Of a stretch of 24,105 nt of DNA, positions 9,563 to 16,770 are shown piece after piece. Both the position numbers and the translations under genes were made by a program. The stretch lies in IMG/VR virus record IMGVR_UViG_3300030110_001834, positions 1 to 24,105 of that record. One strand, written 5' to 3'. Below the pieces are notes generated by a model. That model saw nothing but the letters and a program-made list of their open reading frames with translations. It had not been told where the DNA came from and searched no databases. Position 1 is the first letter of the stretch. Every line of letters starts with the position of its first letter. Source of the stretch: a virus.

Positions 9563-10234
9563 TCACGCTAAATATTTGTTAGGGTTTATTTCTTTACCCT
9601 GTTCTGCACGGCCAGTTCTTGCTTGCCGCACTCTATCCATCATAGCGAACAATTCTTGTGCACCTGCATCAGAGTTGCCGTTACCTAAGTGACTGACCAC
9701 ATCTGCGGGAATTACAAACTCACCGTCACTTAACGCAGCAGGTTGGGAATTACCAATCATAGCAGGTATTTGGTCTGCCATTCCATCTGTGGGGCCACCT
9801 AAGTAGTAGCCTTGGTGGTTTAAAGAAGCTAATCCACCCCCAGCCATTTCTTCTGTTTCGTCTGTTTCTTTTGCTACAAAACTCGCATCTTCAAAGTAAC
9901 GCCTACCTTTCCCACCCGGACGGCGCGGTATGTATTGCTCCTTAACATCTAAAGACAGCACCCCTGCATTATCCCGTTCATAATCGCTAAACGCATTTGG
10001 CACAAGTTTAGGAGAATACGTATAACTGGGAATACCACCCATGTATCCACTAGGGGTAGGGTCACCCATACCAAAAAAGTCTCCAAGGGTTTCGGAATCA
10101 TCAGCACGGCTTATGCCATACAAACCACCTAATAATGCTAAGTTTTGAAGGTTGAATTTTCCATCCTCATAGAACAGCCCCAGGGCATCTCCCCCAAGCT
10201 TTTTAATGCCTTCATATAGACTTCCTAAACCCAT
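9563..10234 (-). CDS. Glycine-rich internal virion-cassette protein
   Basis: 223 residues. The N-terminal third has a hydrophobic stretch (LQNLALLGGLYGI, about 29-41). Residues 130-137 carry MAGGGLAS, then YLGGPTDGMADQIPAMI, and 168-187 carry ALSDGEFVIPADVVSHLGNG, followed by a basic helix with MMDRVRQARTG and a C-terminal NPNKYLA. The 'SDGEFVIPADVVSHLGNGNSDAGA' type segment is familiar from marine phage genomes and is loosely like the 'PGEFVV' segments of tape-measure proteins; no function is established that I know. The gene is two bases past the previous stop, with GAGG nine bases before the ATG. A role in the ejection apparatus is inferred from its neighbours. Confidence 0.65.
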   Translation of the reverse strand: MGLGSLYEGIKKLGGDALGLFYEDGKFNLQNLALLGGLYGISRADDSETLGDFFGMGDPTPSGYMGGIPSYTYSPKLVPNAFSDYERDNAGVLSLDVKEQYIPRRPGGKGRRYFEDASFVAKETDETEEMAGGGLASLNHQGYYLGGPTDGMADQIPAMIGNSQPAALSDGEFVIPADVVSHLGNGNSDAGAQELFAMMDRVRQARTGRAEQGKEINPNKYLA

Positions 10235-10236
10235 TT

Positions 10237-12108
10237 TTACCGTCCTCTTAGAATAGTTTCAACTTCACTTAGCAAATCATTAGACCCAAAAACTCCGCTT
10301 TCCATACCTATATCATAATACCCTTTATCAGCAATTTCTCCAGGTTCTGTAGACACAAAGGTTCCACCTCCACCGGGCATACTGTATTGAGGAGAAGGGT
10401 TACAGATTTCAGGGTTAAGCATGGCGTATACCTCATCACCGCACAGAGAAGGAATGATTTCTTCTCCTTCTACCCCACCTTCCCCAACTGTTGGTGGGCA
10501 CTCTTCGCACTGCATTGTAGCGCAATCAGCGCACTGGCCTAGCTTGGCACACTCCCCTTCTAGTTCTGTACACGGGTCTATACCTGTACCCCCACCACAC
10601 TCCACAGGATTTTCATAGGCGTAAACTGGATCAGTACAATCTGGTTGTGTACCCCCGCACTCTATGGGATTAGCGACTACATACTCAGGGCAAGTACAAT
10701 CAATACATTCTGTCCCTGTCCCTGTCCCTGTCCCTGGCCCTACAGGATTACAGTTTTCATCCGCAGGTATAGGTTTACCTGCTAATTTAGTACCTTCAGG
10801 ACAAACTGGGATTGGGTCTACTATTTTCTTATCTACGCATATACCATTTATTCTTTCTTGGTTTGGGCCACATTTATCTACGCATGCTCCATTAACCAAT
10901 TCTTTTCCGTCACCACAAACTATTTTCTTTTCAGGGCAATCTTCGTTTATATCTACTACACTGCCGTCATCACATATTTTAGTAGTAGTAGTAGTGGTAT
11001 CAGGGCAATCTTCATTCTCCTCTACACTACTCCCATCAGGACATATTTTTTGTTTTGTCCGCTTCGTGGGTGTACCCTCAGTAACTTGAGTAGCAGGGCA
11101 ATCGTCATCCATACCTACTAAAGTGCCATCAGGACATATTTTTTGTTGGATTGGCCCTACCCCTCCTATATTTGGGCCAATTACTTTAATGCATTCCAAT
11201 GGGTTATCGGCTGCATAGGCCGGATTATCGCAAGGGTCAGTTTGAGTACCTGTACTCCCACCTATGGTTACTGTAGTACTTGCATCTTCTTCATCATCTG
11301 CCCCACCCCCACCTGTAGTGGTAGTGCCTCCCGCAGTTGATCCACCGGGTGGTTGGCTGGAGGATGCTTGTTTACACAGCCCTGTGTTTTCATCGTATTC
11401 TTTGCCTTGCATAGCACATAGCCCACGCATTAGCAGCTCAGTGTCAGTGCCTTCCCCATTCCCAAGGCCACCCATTTCCCCTAAAGTACCACCTGCTAGA
11501 ATTATATTACCCGCTGGACTGCCTGTGTCTACACTAACTGTAGTGTTACCACTCTGAGTTTGTACTGCACCTCCCCCAGTGTTTTTAGAGGTTTGATTAG
11601 CATCTAATACATTTATGACTACACCATCCCCTCCAAGTATTACTTCTTTTTTCCAACCGTCACCTAGCCCTATACCTTCAGAAATAACATCAATTACCCC
11701 GGCTATACCATCTAACCCGCTGTCTACCGCGTCCCCTATTCCGGGTATATCTAAAACCCCCGGTAGGTTTGTCCCTGCTAAATCTTCTATTGCTTGTGCT
11801 AGTGTATAACCTGCACCGCCTACACTTGCACCTCCAGCGTCTCTAGGTACACAAATTTGGTTAACCGGATCGAAGTCTTTTCCTTGGGCTTCACAGGTAG
11901 CAACGTTGGCATCTGATGCTTGGGCAAAACCTTGGGCCGCATTTAGGGCATCTCTGGCAGCAGCATCTGCCATAGCGTCATCCATTTGGTATCCGCTAAG
12001 TGCATCCATAAACTGGCGCAACGAATCCATGCCGAGAGAATCCGAAGGATTAAAGGTATCAAAATTAAACCCGTCCGATGCGTCACCTTTTCTAATTCCG
12101 TAAGCCAT
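10237..12108 (-). CDS. Cysteine-repeat low-complexity virion protein
   Basis: 623 residues, rich in G, T, D, P and C. Four cysteine-bracketed motif types recur. (i) CPDGxxVxxxxxCP at C325-C337, C356-C368 and C379-C391, always 12 apart. (ii) CxxQGKx[FY]DxxxxxC near the N-terminus and again near residue 230. (iii) CG...NGxCVDK at C398-C409 and C413-C424. (iv) CxxxYAxxNPxEC-like, four copies in the second half. Glycine/threonine linkers, some encoded by short tandem DNA repeats, separate them. There is no signal peptide or membrane segment. The cysteines suggest disulfides in the virion or metal binding; calcium binding as in thrombospondin type 3 repeats is another option. Motif (i) recurs in the giant protein encoded at 75-6398. 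Function unknown; a virion location is inferred from context. Confidence 0.7.
   Translation of the reverse strand: MAYGIRKGDASDGFNFDTFNPSDSLGMDSLRQFMDALSGYQMDDAMADAAARDALNAAQGFAQASDANVATCEAQGKDFDPVNQICVPRDAGGASVGGAGYTLAQAIEDLAGTNLPGVLDIPGIGDAVDSGLDGIAGVIDVISEGIGLGDGWKKEVILGGDGVVINVLDANQTSKNTGGGAVQTQSGNTTVSVDTGSPAGNIILAGGTLGEMGGLGNGEGTDTELLMRGLCAMQGKEYDENTGLCKQASSSQPPGGSTAGGTTTTGGGGADDEEDASTTVTIGGSTGTQTDPCDNPAYAADNPLECIKVIGPNIGGVGPIQQKICPDGTLVGMDDDCPATQVTEGTPTKRTKQKICPDGSSVEENEDCPDTTTTTTKICDDGSVVDINEDCPEKKIVCGDGKELVNGACVDKCGPNQERINGICVDKKIVDPIPVCPEGTKLAGKPIPADENCNPVGPGTGTGTGTECIDCTCPEYVVANPIECGGTQPDCTDPVYAYENPVECGGGTGIDPCTELEGECAKLGQCADCATMQCEECPPTVGEGGVEGEEIIPSLCGDEVYAMLNPEICNPSPQYSMPGGGGTFVSTEPGEIADKGYYDIGMESGVFGSNDLLSEVETILRGR
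10711..10740 (-). repeat. Hexanucleotide tandem repeat in cysteine-repeat gene
   Basis: Four perfect copies of tgtccc (10711-10734), then one imperfect copy (tggccc). It encodes the Gly-Thr linker between two cysteine motifs. The unit length keeps the frame, so copy changes would vary linker length only. Confidence 0.9.
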
Positions 12109-12110
12109 AT

Positions 12111-13004
12111 CTACCCGTCTATTAACACGCCTTCAAACGAGGCGCTTATCTGGTTGTTGTTTGTAGTCGCTATGGCGCGACACTCAATGTCTGTTTTTGC
12201 TGGTATAGCTAAAGGATAAGCAAACGGTGCTACTGTAGTATTGCTCTCCAGCACTTGAATAAACCGTGTTCTGAATGCGTTAGTAGCATCTTCCCGTGTC
12301 TTGAGCTTAACAGTCGCAGAATTAGTAGCCGAAGCTATAACTGCGGTAAACGCTATCTCATCTATGTACAGGGTCTTACTCGCAGGTACTGTGTAGACGG
12401 CCATTTGCGTCTGGTTAGAATCACCAAAACTAGCGTACACAGTAGGAGGTACACCCGCTGTAGCCCCAGTTGTACCCACATAAACAGTCCCTGCACTTCC
12501 TCCGTTTGAGCCAGCAGTAAGGACGTAAGCTTTTAATATTCTTAGATATTCTTTAGTAGTGATTACCTGTGTCTGTCCGTTCAAGGAAATATCTTCCTCA
12601 ATTTGCAAGTAATTAGCATCCAGACCCTGTACCTTAATGGTACGCACCCCAGTGCCTGAACCAGCTACATCGTTGGTGTCACTGCTAGAAATATACACTT
12701 CTCCCGCTGCTCCAGGATAGGTAATATCACCCCCCTCTGACCACACGGTTTCTTCGGTAGTATCTACATCAGCATTAAAACCAAACCTATACAAGGAAGC
12801 TGCACCGGTCACTGTGCCTTGGGCTACTCTTAAACCATATGGAACTGTATTTGCCACAGCGTTCCTCAATGCGTTATCTATCTGGTTGAAATATAGACGT
12901 AAAATGTTATTAAAACGATCTACATAGCTTCTGTTATATGTCTCTGGGCCAGTGGGTAAGGCTGGCGCAGTTACTCTTTCATCATTATTTGTTGTAGTAG
13001 GCAT
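12111..13004 (-). CDS. Virion structural protein, marine podovirus type (function unknown)
   Basis: 297 residues. The N-terminal helix (YVDRFNNILRLYFNQIDNAL, about 27-46) precedes a beta-sandwich-rich body with FGFNADVDTTEETVWSEGG, a long stretch of short strands rich in T, G and A, and a C-terminal IECRAIATTNNNQISASFEG. Proteins with the 'FGxNxDVDTxxETVWxxGG' pattern are common virion components in uncultured marine phages; I recognise the pattern but know no confirmed function. It may be a head or tail fibre, decoration or collar protein. The gene overlaps its neighbour by one base (TAATG), indicating coupled synthesis with the gp10-like protein. Confidence 0.65.
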   Translation of the reverse strand: MPTTTNNDERVTAPALPTGPETYNRSYVDRFNNILRLYFNQIDNALRNAVANTVPYGLRVAQGTVTGAASLYRFGFNADVDTTEETVWSEGGDITYPGAAGEVYISSSDTNDVAGSGTGVRTIKVQGLDANYLQIEEDISLNGQTQVITTKEYLRILKAYVLTAGSNGGSAGTVYVGTTGATAGVPPTVYASFGDSNQTQMAVYTVPASKTLYIDEIAFTAVIASATNSATVKLKTREDATNAFRTRFIQVLESNTTVAPFAYPLAIPAKTDIECRAIATTNNNQISASFEGVLIDG

Positions 13005-14881
13005 TAACGTCTACCATCAGGACGCATATCTAAACGTGGGGAGCCAAGCTGCCACGCCACTCCTTCCGCTGTAGACTCCATCTTAAAGGCAATCTGCCTA
13101 CCTCGTACTCGTAAATATACTTGTCCTGTAAACTGTTCTATCGGTACTGTAGCTGACCGAGTTACCGTGGCTGACGAGTTACCCCCCTCAGACAGTGGGT
13201 TGTTGTACCCTGATCCTGAGTTAGCCATAGGCGATATAGTCATACTAGCTGCTGGATTAGTAGCACTAGAGCCATCAAAAGTTACATCAGGCAGCATCCG
13301 GTTGATTAACACAAAACTATGCCCATCATCTAAATCAAACTCAGACGAGGTAATAGAGGCAGTAATAGCAGCCGTTACACCTGTTTGTTTGTCATCGTTG
13401 CCTTTCTCGTGGTCTACCAAGTTGTTGCTGTACGTAGCGGCTATGGGCCTGTCTCGCAGTCCTGAGTCTAGCCAAGCAGTCCGGGCTAGTGTGCCGTAGT
13501 ACCAAATTTCTTCTTGGTAGTTGTAAACCACGTAACGGTCATTAGTAGTAGCCCCATCAGAAGGGTAAAACCACCAAACTTCGTTGAATCCTTCGTTATT
13601 ACCTGCAATCACTTGATTAAACTGTGCAGTATTAATGTTATTAAAAACGTAACGCTTAACATTACAAGGCAGCGTCATTACCGTACCATCGTATTTATAG
13701 AACTTATCCTTACCCATCCAGTAAGCCGCACTGCCCGTAAAAGCCACTGCATTTTGGCTAGAGATAGAGAGATTATTACCCATTAGCTGGACACCCCACT
13801 GCACATCGCCAAAGTTATTTTGCATGGAGTACAACGCTGAATCTGTCCACACTAACACTTCCTGACGAGCTTGAACGACAGCTACTATTTCAGTTCCGTG
13901 GGAAACACGTAAGCTACCTGCTGTACGATTACCTGTAAGTGGGTTCCAGTTAAAAACATCTTCTCGGTCTGACCAACGTATAAGCATAGGGTCTACTACT
14001 GCACTGCCATCCTCGTTCGTACCAAAACAAAACGCATACCTAAAAATATCTGAGACACTGACTATGTTAACAATGGTAGGTACTTGGTCACTAAGGGGAT
14101 AATTAGTAGTGTCAATTATTTTACCTCGCGTAGAAACGCCCGTACTAGCTGCCCAGTAACACAGAGGCCCACCATGATACCCAAATACTAAATCTTCACC
14201 GTAGTTTGATTGACTCCAAAGCCTGATAGGGGAAGTAGTTATACCACCGTTACCCCAAGTGCCTTGTCCCCATGTACCTGCACCCCAACCAGTAAACGGT
14301 ACACCTGTAGCAGAGCCGGTGTTTAGCTGGTACGCACCTACTGTAGAGGCTCCGCCGTTGCCTGTATCTCCTGCACTTGCGTTAACCGCAGCAGTTATGG
14401 TGTAGGAATCATCGTTAACAATACTGACTATTTCGTACTCAATATTAAGCACAGCCGCTGTTATGTTACCGCCTAAACTCACCGCACCTGAATAAGTAAC
14501 GAAATCCCCTAATACTGCTCCATGAGCTGTATCCGCAACAGTAAGCGTAGGAGAACCATTAAGAGCAGCAAAGGTTACATCCCCGGCTGCTGTGGTTAGC
14601 CTGATAGGAGTAATGTCGTTGTATGCCCCACCACGTTCTATGTAGTATTTAAGGTGCGTTCCTACACTTATCAGGTTTTGTTTACCTAACGTCACCCAGT
14701 TCCAAAGTGAACGGCACACTCCTAGAAACGTGTTAGCAGAGATGCGTTCCCATCCTCCAATCTTCTCAGGCATACCCTGACGAAACCGCACCTTGTCAGA
14801 CTCATACCACCCACCTTCTGTGGTATAACGGGTGTTTTCACGATTAACCCCCGGTTTCAATTGAAGTTTTTTAAGAGGCAT
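13004..14881 (-). CDS. Virion tail protein, P22 gp10-like stabilisation protein (putative)
   Basis: 625 residues, beta-rich, no signal peptide or membrane segment. It starts with PLKKLQLKPGVNRENTRYTTEGGWYESDKVRFRQG. The middle holds features typical of P22 tail-accessory gp10 / phage stabilisation proteins: a segment like PMLIRWSDREDVFNW followed by a VVQARQEVLVWTDSALYSM strand pair and a GSAAYWMGKDKFYKYDG repeat, as expected for a propeller-like ring under the portal. Residues about 100-190 appear to be an inserted small beta domain (TVADTAHGAVLGDFVTYSG), of a kind often seen in marine phage proteins. It lies two bases after the lysozyme gene and overlaps the next gene as TAATG. The assignment rests on remembered pattern similarity; another tail hub or needle protein is possible. 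Confidence 0.55.
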   Translation of the reverse strand: MPLKKLQLKPGVNRENTRYTTEGGWYESDKVRFRQGMPEKIGGWERISANTFLGVCRSLWNWVTLGKQNLISVGTHLKYYIERGGAYNDITPIRLTTAAGDVTFAALNGSPTLTVADTAHGAVLGDFVTYSGAVSLGGNITAAVLNIEYEIVSIVNDDSYTITAAVNASAGDTGNGGASTVGAYQLNTGSATGVPFTGWGAGTWGQGTWGNGGITTSPIRLWSQSNYGEDLVFGYHGGPLCYWAASTGVSTRGKIIDTTNYPLSDQVPTIVNIVSVSDIFRYAFCFGTNEDGSAVVDPMLIRWSDREDVFNWNPLTGNRTAGSLRVSHGTEIVAVVQARQEVLVWTDSALYSMQNNFGDVQWGVQLMGNNLSISSQNAVAFTGSAAYWMGKDKFYKYDGTVMTLPCNVKRYVFNNINTAQFNQVIAGNNEGFNEVWWFYPSDGATTNDRYVVYNYQEEIWYYGTLARTAWLDSGLRDRPIAATYSNNLVDHEKGNDDKQTGVTAAITASITSSEFDLDDGHSFVLINRMLPDVTFDGSSATNPAASMTISPMANSGSGYNNPLSEGGNSSATVTRSATVPIEQFTGQVYLRVRGRQIAFKMESTAEGVAWQLGSPRLDMRPDGRR

Positions 14882-14883
14882 AC

Positions 14884-15318
14884 TTATTCCGCATATTCGC
14901 CTGTTTTAATTAAGTCGGTAAGCTCTAATGCTCTACCACCTACTTGTTTAGCCCAACGTGAGTCTAAAAACTCCGTAGCGGCTTCTGCATATTCTTCCCG
15001 TTCCATCGCGGATAAAGCGCGTTTGAAACCTCGTAACCGAGTTGCACCGAGATTAAAGCTAATGTCAATCATAGCATCTCTGCGTACATCATCTAGCTTG
15101 TTAAACCACGGATATTCTTTTGCTAACTCTTTGATAACACGTTCAATATCGTTCTCAAGCAAGTATTCTACTTCATCTTCTGACAGACCCATGCCGCCGC
15201 GCTGGTCAATGTTTCGCCCTACTCCTACAGTAATCTTCCCTTCTGAGCACTCGTAAGCATGAGTTTCTACACCTTCATGGCGCTTTAACATGGCAATTAA
15301 CTTTTTCATGTTGCTCAC
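14884..15318 (-). CDS. Endolysin: GH24 (T4/P22-type) lysozyme
   Basis: 144 residues, close to the usual size of a single-domain phage muramidase. The catalytic signature of glycoside hydrolase family 24 is visible: Glu15 (KRHEG), Cys24 and Thr30 (ITVGVG) with the E-8-C-5-T spacing; Cys takes the place of the Asp20 found in T4 lysozyme, a known variant of the triad. DISFNLGATRLRGFKRAL is the conserved second-lobe helix. It cleaves the MurNAc-GlcNAc bond of peptidoglycan. No signal peptide or SAR segment, so export needs the holin. The GTG start overlaps the holin stop (GTGA) with a poor ribosome site; an ATG three codons later (15309) gives MKKLIAMLKRHEG and may be the true start. Confidence 0.92.
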   Translation of the reverse strand: MSNMKKLIAMLKRHEGVETHAYECSEGKITVGVGRNIDQRGGMGLSEDEVEYLLENDIERVIKELAKEYPWFNKLDDVRRDAMIDISFNLGATRLRGFKRALSAMEREEYAEAATEFLDSRWAKQVGGRALELTDLIKTGEYAE

Positions 15319-15782
15319 TTCGTACTAGACCCAGAGAACCAAAATGCTGCCATAGTCCCCAGAATACCGCTTAGTTGGCCTAACACCAGTGAGATAATAG
15401 TCTCATCATTCTGGTCATGGGGCATTATTGTTACGGTTAAGACATACGCTCCGTACAGCAGTAACGCCAGTATCCCAAACACTTTAGGTGTCCAATCGTT
15501 CTTAAAAGTTTCTCTAGCATGTTGTCTGTCTTCTAACTCAGACTTAAAAGATTCCAAGTCTATTTCCATTTCTTTAATACGGTCTTTAAACTCGGTATCT
15601 GCTTCCTTCAACAGCACTGCTTTCTCAGGCTCTCGCTCAATAATGTCTTCTATTTCATTAGCTGTAGCGTCTGGTACACCTAGCTTTTGTGCAGCCATCT
15701 TGACTGCCATACCCGCCATAGGCCCACCTGCTGCGCTGGCTATAGTAGGGGCAAGAGATTTAAGTAATCCACCTAGTTTCAT
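15315..15782 (-). CDS. Holin, 3TM GTA-type
   Basis: 155 residues. A hydrophobic or amphipathic N-terminal segment (about 5-31, LLKSLAPTIASAAGGPMAG), a charged linker ending in the DRxxAR motif (85-90), and two clear transmembrane segments at about 101-120 and 129-149, ending with FWFSGSSTK. This order matches the 'holin of 3TMs, for gene-transfer release' family known from alphaproteobacterial gene transfer agents and phages. It would form lesions in the inner membrane that release the cytoplasmic lysozyme, and probably the lipase. It sits directly upstream of the lysozyme gene and overlaps it by GTGA. No strong ribosome site precedes the ATG; a hairpin lies just upstream. The family call is from motif and topology. 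Confidence 0.8.
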   Translation of the reverse strand: MKLGGLLKSLAPTIASAAGGPMAGMAVKMAAQKLGVPDATANEIEDIIEREPEKAVLLKEADTEFKDRIKEMEIDLESFKSELEDRQHARETFKNDWTPKVFGILALLLYGAYVLTVTIMPHDQNDETIISLVLGQLSGILGTMAAFWFSGSSTK

Positions 15783-15799
15783 ATAACATCAACCATAGT

Positions 15800-15824
15800 T
15801 TAATCAACGCTTCAGCGTTGTTAA
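15800..15824 (-). other. RNA hairpin between lipoprotein stop and holin start
   Basis: A near-perfect inverted repeat fills most of the 42-base gap: a 6-bp stem CAACGC/GCGTTG (15805-15810, 15815-15820) around a 4-base loop, extended by a further 4-bp TTAA/TTAA stem with one bulged base at 15804. It abuts the lipoprotein stop codon (15825-15827). It is not followed by a T-run on the minus strand, so it does not look like an intrinsic terminator. It may be an RNA processing or stability element, or may adjust holin translation; the holin start has no clear Shine-Dalgarno sequence. Confidence 0.5.
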
Positions 15825-16034
15825 TTACTTTCCCGTAGAGTCTTCCTCCACGATCTCATCAATCGTATCGCATACGTCTGGTATGGCTATGCCAGTAGTT
15901 ACCTCAGTAGTTACGCGCCCTACCGCCCGTATGCCTTTGTATATCCCAGAGCAGTAGAGTTCTTTGTTGGCTATCATCTCTTCCGAGACTGTACAACCAG
16001 TCATTAGTACACACAACGCAACAATTCTAAGCAT
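15825..16034 (-). CDS. Small lipoprotein of the lysis region
   Basis: 69 residues from the ATG at 16034. That start is chosen over the upstream TTG (16049) and ATG (16046) because GAGG lies six bases before it and because it gives a typical lipoprotein signal: MLRIVALC, then the lipobox LMTGC with the lipidated cysteine at position 14. It overlaps the end of the lipase gene by eight bases. The mature part is short, with two more cysteines (YCSGIYKG and DVCDTI) and an acidic tail. It could be an outer-membrane spanin analogue, given its size and location, but it lacks the proline-rich character of Rz1 and no clear inner-membrane partner is seen. Alternatively it acts in superinfection exclusion. 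Confidence 0.78.
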   Translation of the reverse strand: MLRIVALCVLMTGCTVSEEMIANKELYCSGIYKGIRAVGRVTTEVTTGIAIPDVCDTIDEIVEEDSTGK

Positions 16035-16770
16035 CTTCGGCCTCATCAATAAGTGTTTTCAATTCTTTTACTTCATCTTCACTAAGTTCTTTGTCCTGGT
16101 TATCTAAGAATCCCTCTAACCGTTCTTTATAGCCTTCCATAAAGTGGTCAGTAATTCGGTCTTTTAACCCACCTCTGTCTTCGTCCCGTAAGTCTTTTGC
16201 AGGATCAATAAAATCTTGCCCATTGTTGGCAAAGTACAGCATGGTCTGTGACTTAGACGGGCCGTAGCAAATACGGGGTATACGCGCCACCATGTCGGAA
16301 CCGGCTACGCAGGAAATTTGTTTGTCTAAAGTCATAGGGCGTTTAAAACCCTTGAAGAACGTATTCGGCTTACCAAAGGTAATAAGGTTGAGGTTAGGGT
16401 GTTTCTTCCACAACTTAGCCGCTGTTAGCTCTGCTAAAGCACCACCAAGGCTATGCCCACAGACTAGTGTACGTTTCTTCATATCCAGGTGTTTTTTAAT
16501 CTTACGCCACACTGAAGCATGGGCAGCTACAAACCCGCCGTGGCACAGCCTACCCGCGTAAGGTACGGGTACTACCATTGCATCAGTTAGCCAATCCCGG
16601 CCCTGTTGTGTACCCCTGAACGCAATCACATCTATCGTCTTACGCTTGGCTACATAGACAGTAGTGGAGGTCAGACGGCTTTCTATCTTGATGGCCTTTT
16701 TGTTCTCATCATCGTATGCCTTCATACTCCACGAGCAAGCCATATTAAGTAGTACAGGGTCTAGTTTCAT
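16027..16770 (-). CDS. Class 3 lipase (alpha/beta hydrolase)
   Basis: A 247-residue protein with the landmarks of the class 3 lipase family (Lipase_3): FRGT at 51-54 with DWLTD at 59-63, HGGF at 77-80, the nucleophile elbow GHSLGG at 105-110 (Ser107), TFGKP at 131-135, a catalytic-type Asp159 in SDMVARIP, and His209 in ITDHF. The full Ser-Asp-His triad is therefore present in the usual order. The expected reaction is hydrolysis of acylglycerol or phospholipid esters. There is no signal peptide, so like the lysozyme it would depend on the holin to reach the periplasm. The ATG is in a TAATG overlap, with AGGTG seven bases upstream. The last 25 residues are acidic and helical. Its place among lysis genes suggests a role in disrupting the outer membrane; the substrate is unknown. 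Confidence 0.88.
   Translation of the reverse strand: MKLDPVLLNMACSWSMKAYDDENKKAIKIESRLTSTTVYVAKRKTIDVIAFRGTQQGRDWLTDAMVVPVPYAGRLCHGGFVAAHASVWRKIKKHLDMKKRTLVCGHSLGGALAELTAAKLWKKHPNLNLITFGKPNTFFKGFKRPMTLDKQISCVAGSDMVARIPRICYGPSKSQTMLYFANNGQDFIDPAKDLRDEDRGGLKDRITDHFMEGYKERLEGFLDNQDKELSEDEVKELKTLIDEAEDA

Noticed and set aside
10664-11557. Several plus-strand open frames of 65-141 codons opposite the cysteine-repeat gene
   Set aside because: They are antisense shadows with low-complexity translations rich in S, P, T and V, and lie wholly inside a well-supported minus-strand gene.
15315-15782. Gene transfer agent or GTA-derived island, based on the GTA-type holin
   Set aside because: The other genes (tandem propeller fibres, gp10-like protein, giant internal protein) do not match the GTA structural gene set; this holin family is also common in ordinary phages.
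15800-15824. Hairpin as a rho-independent terminator
   Set aside because: No T-run follows on the minus strand, and lysis genes essential for release continue directly downstream.
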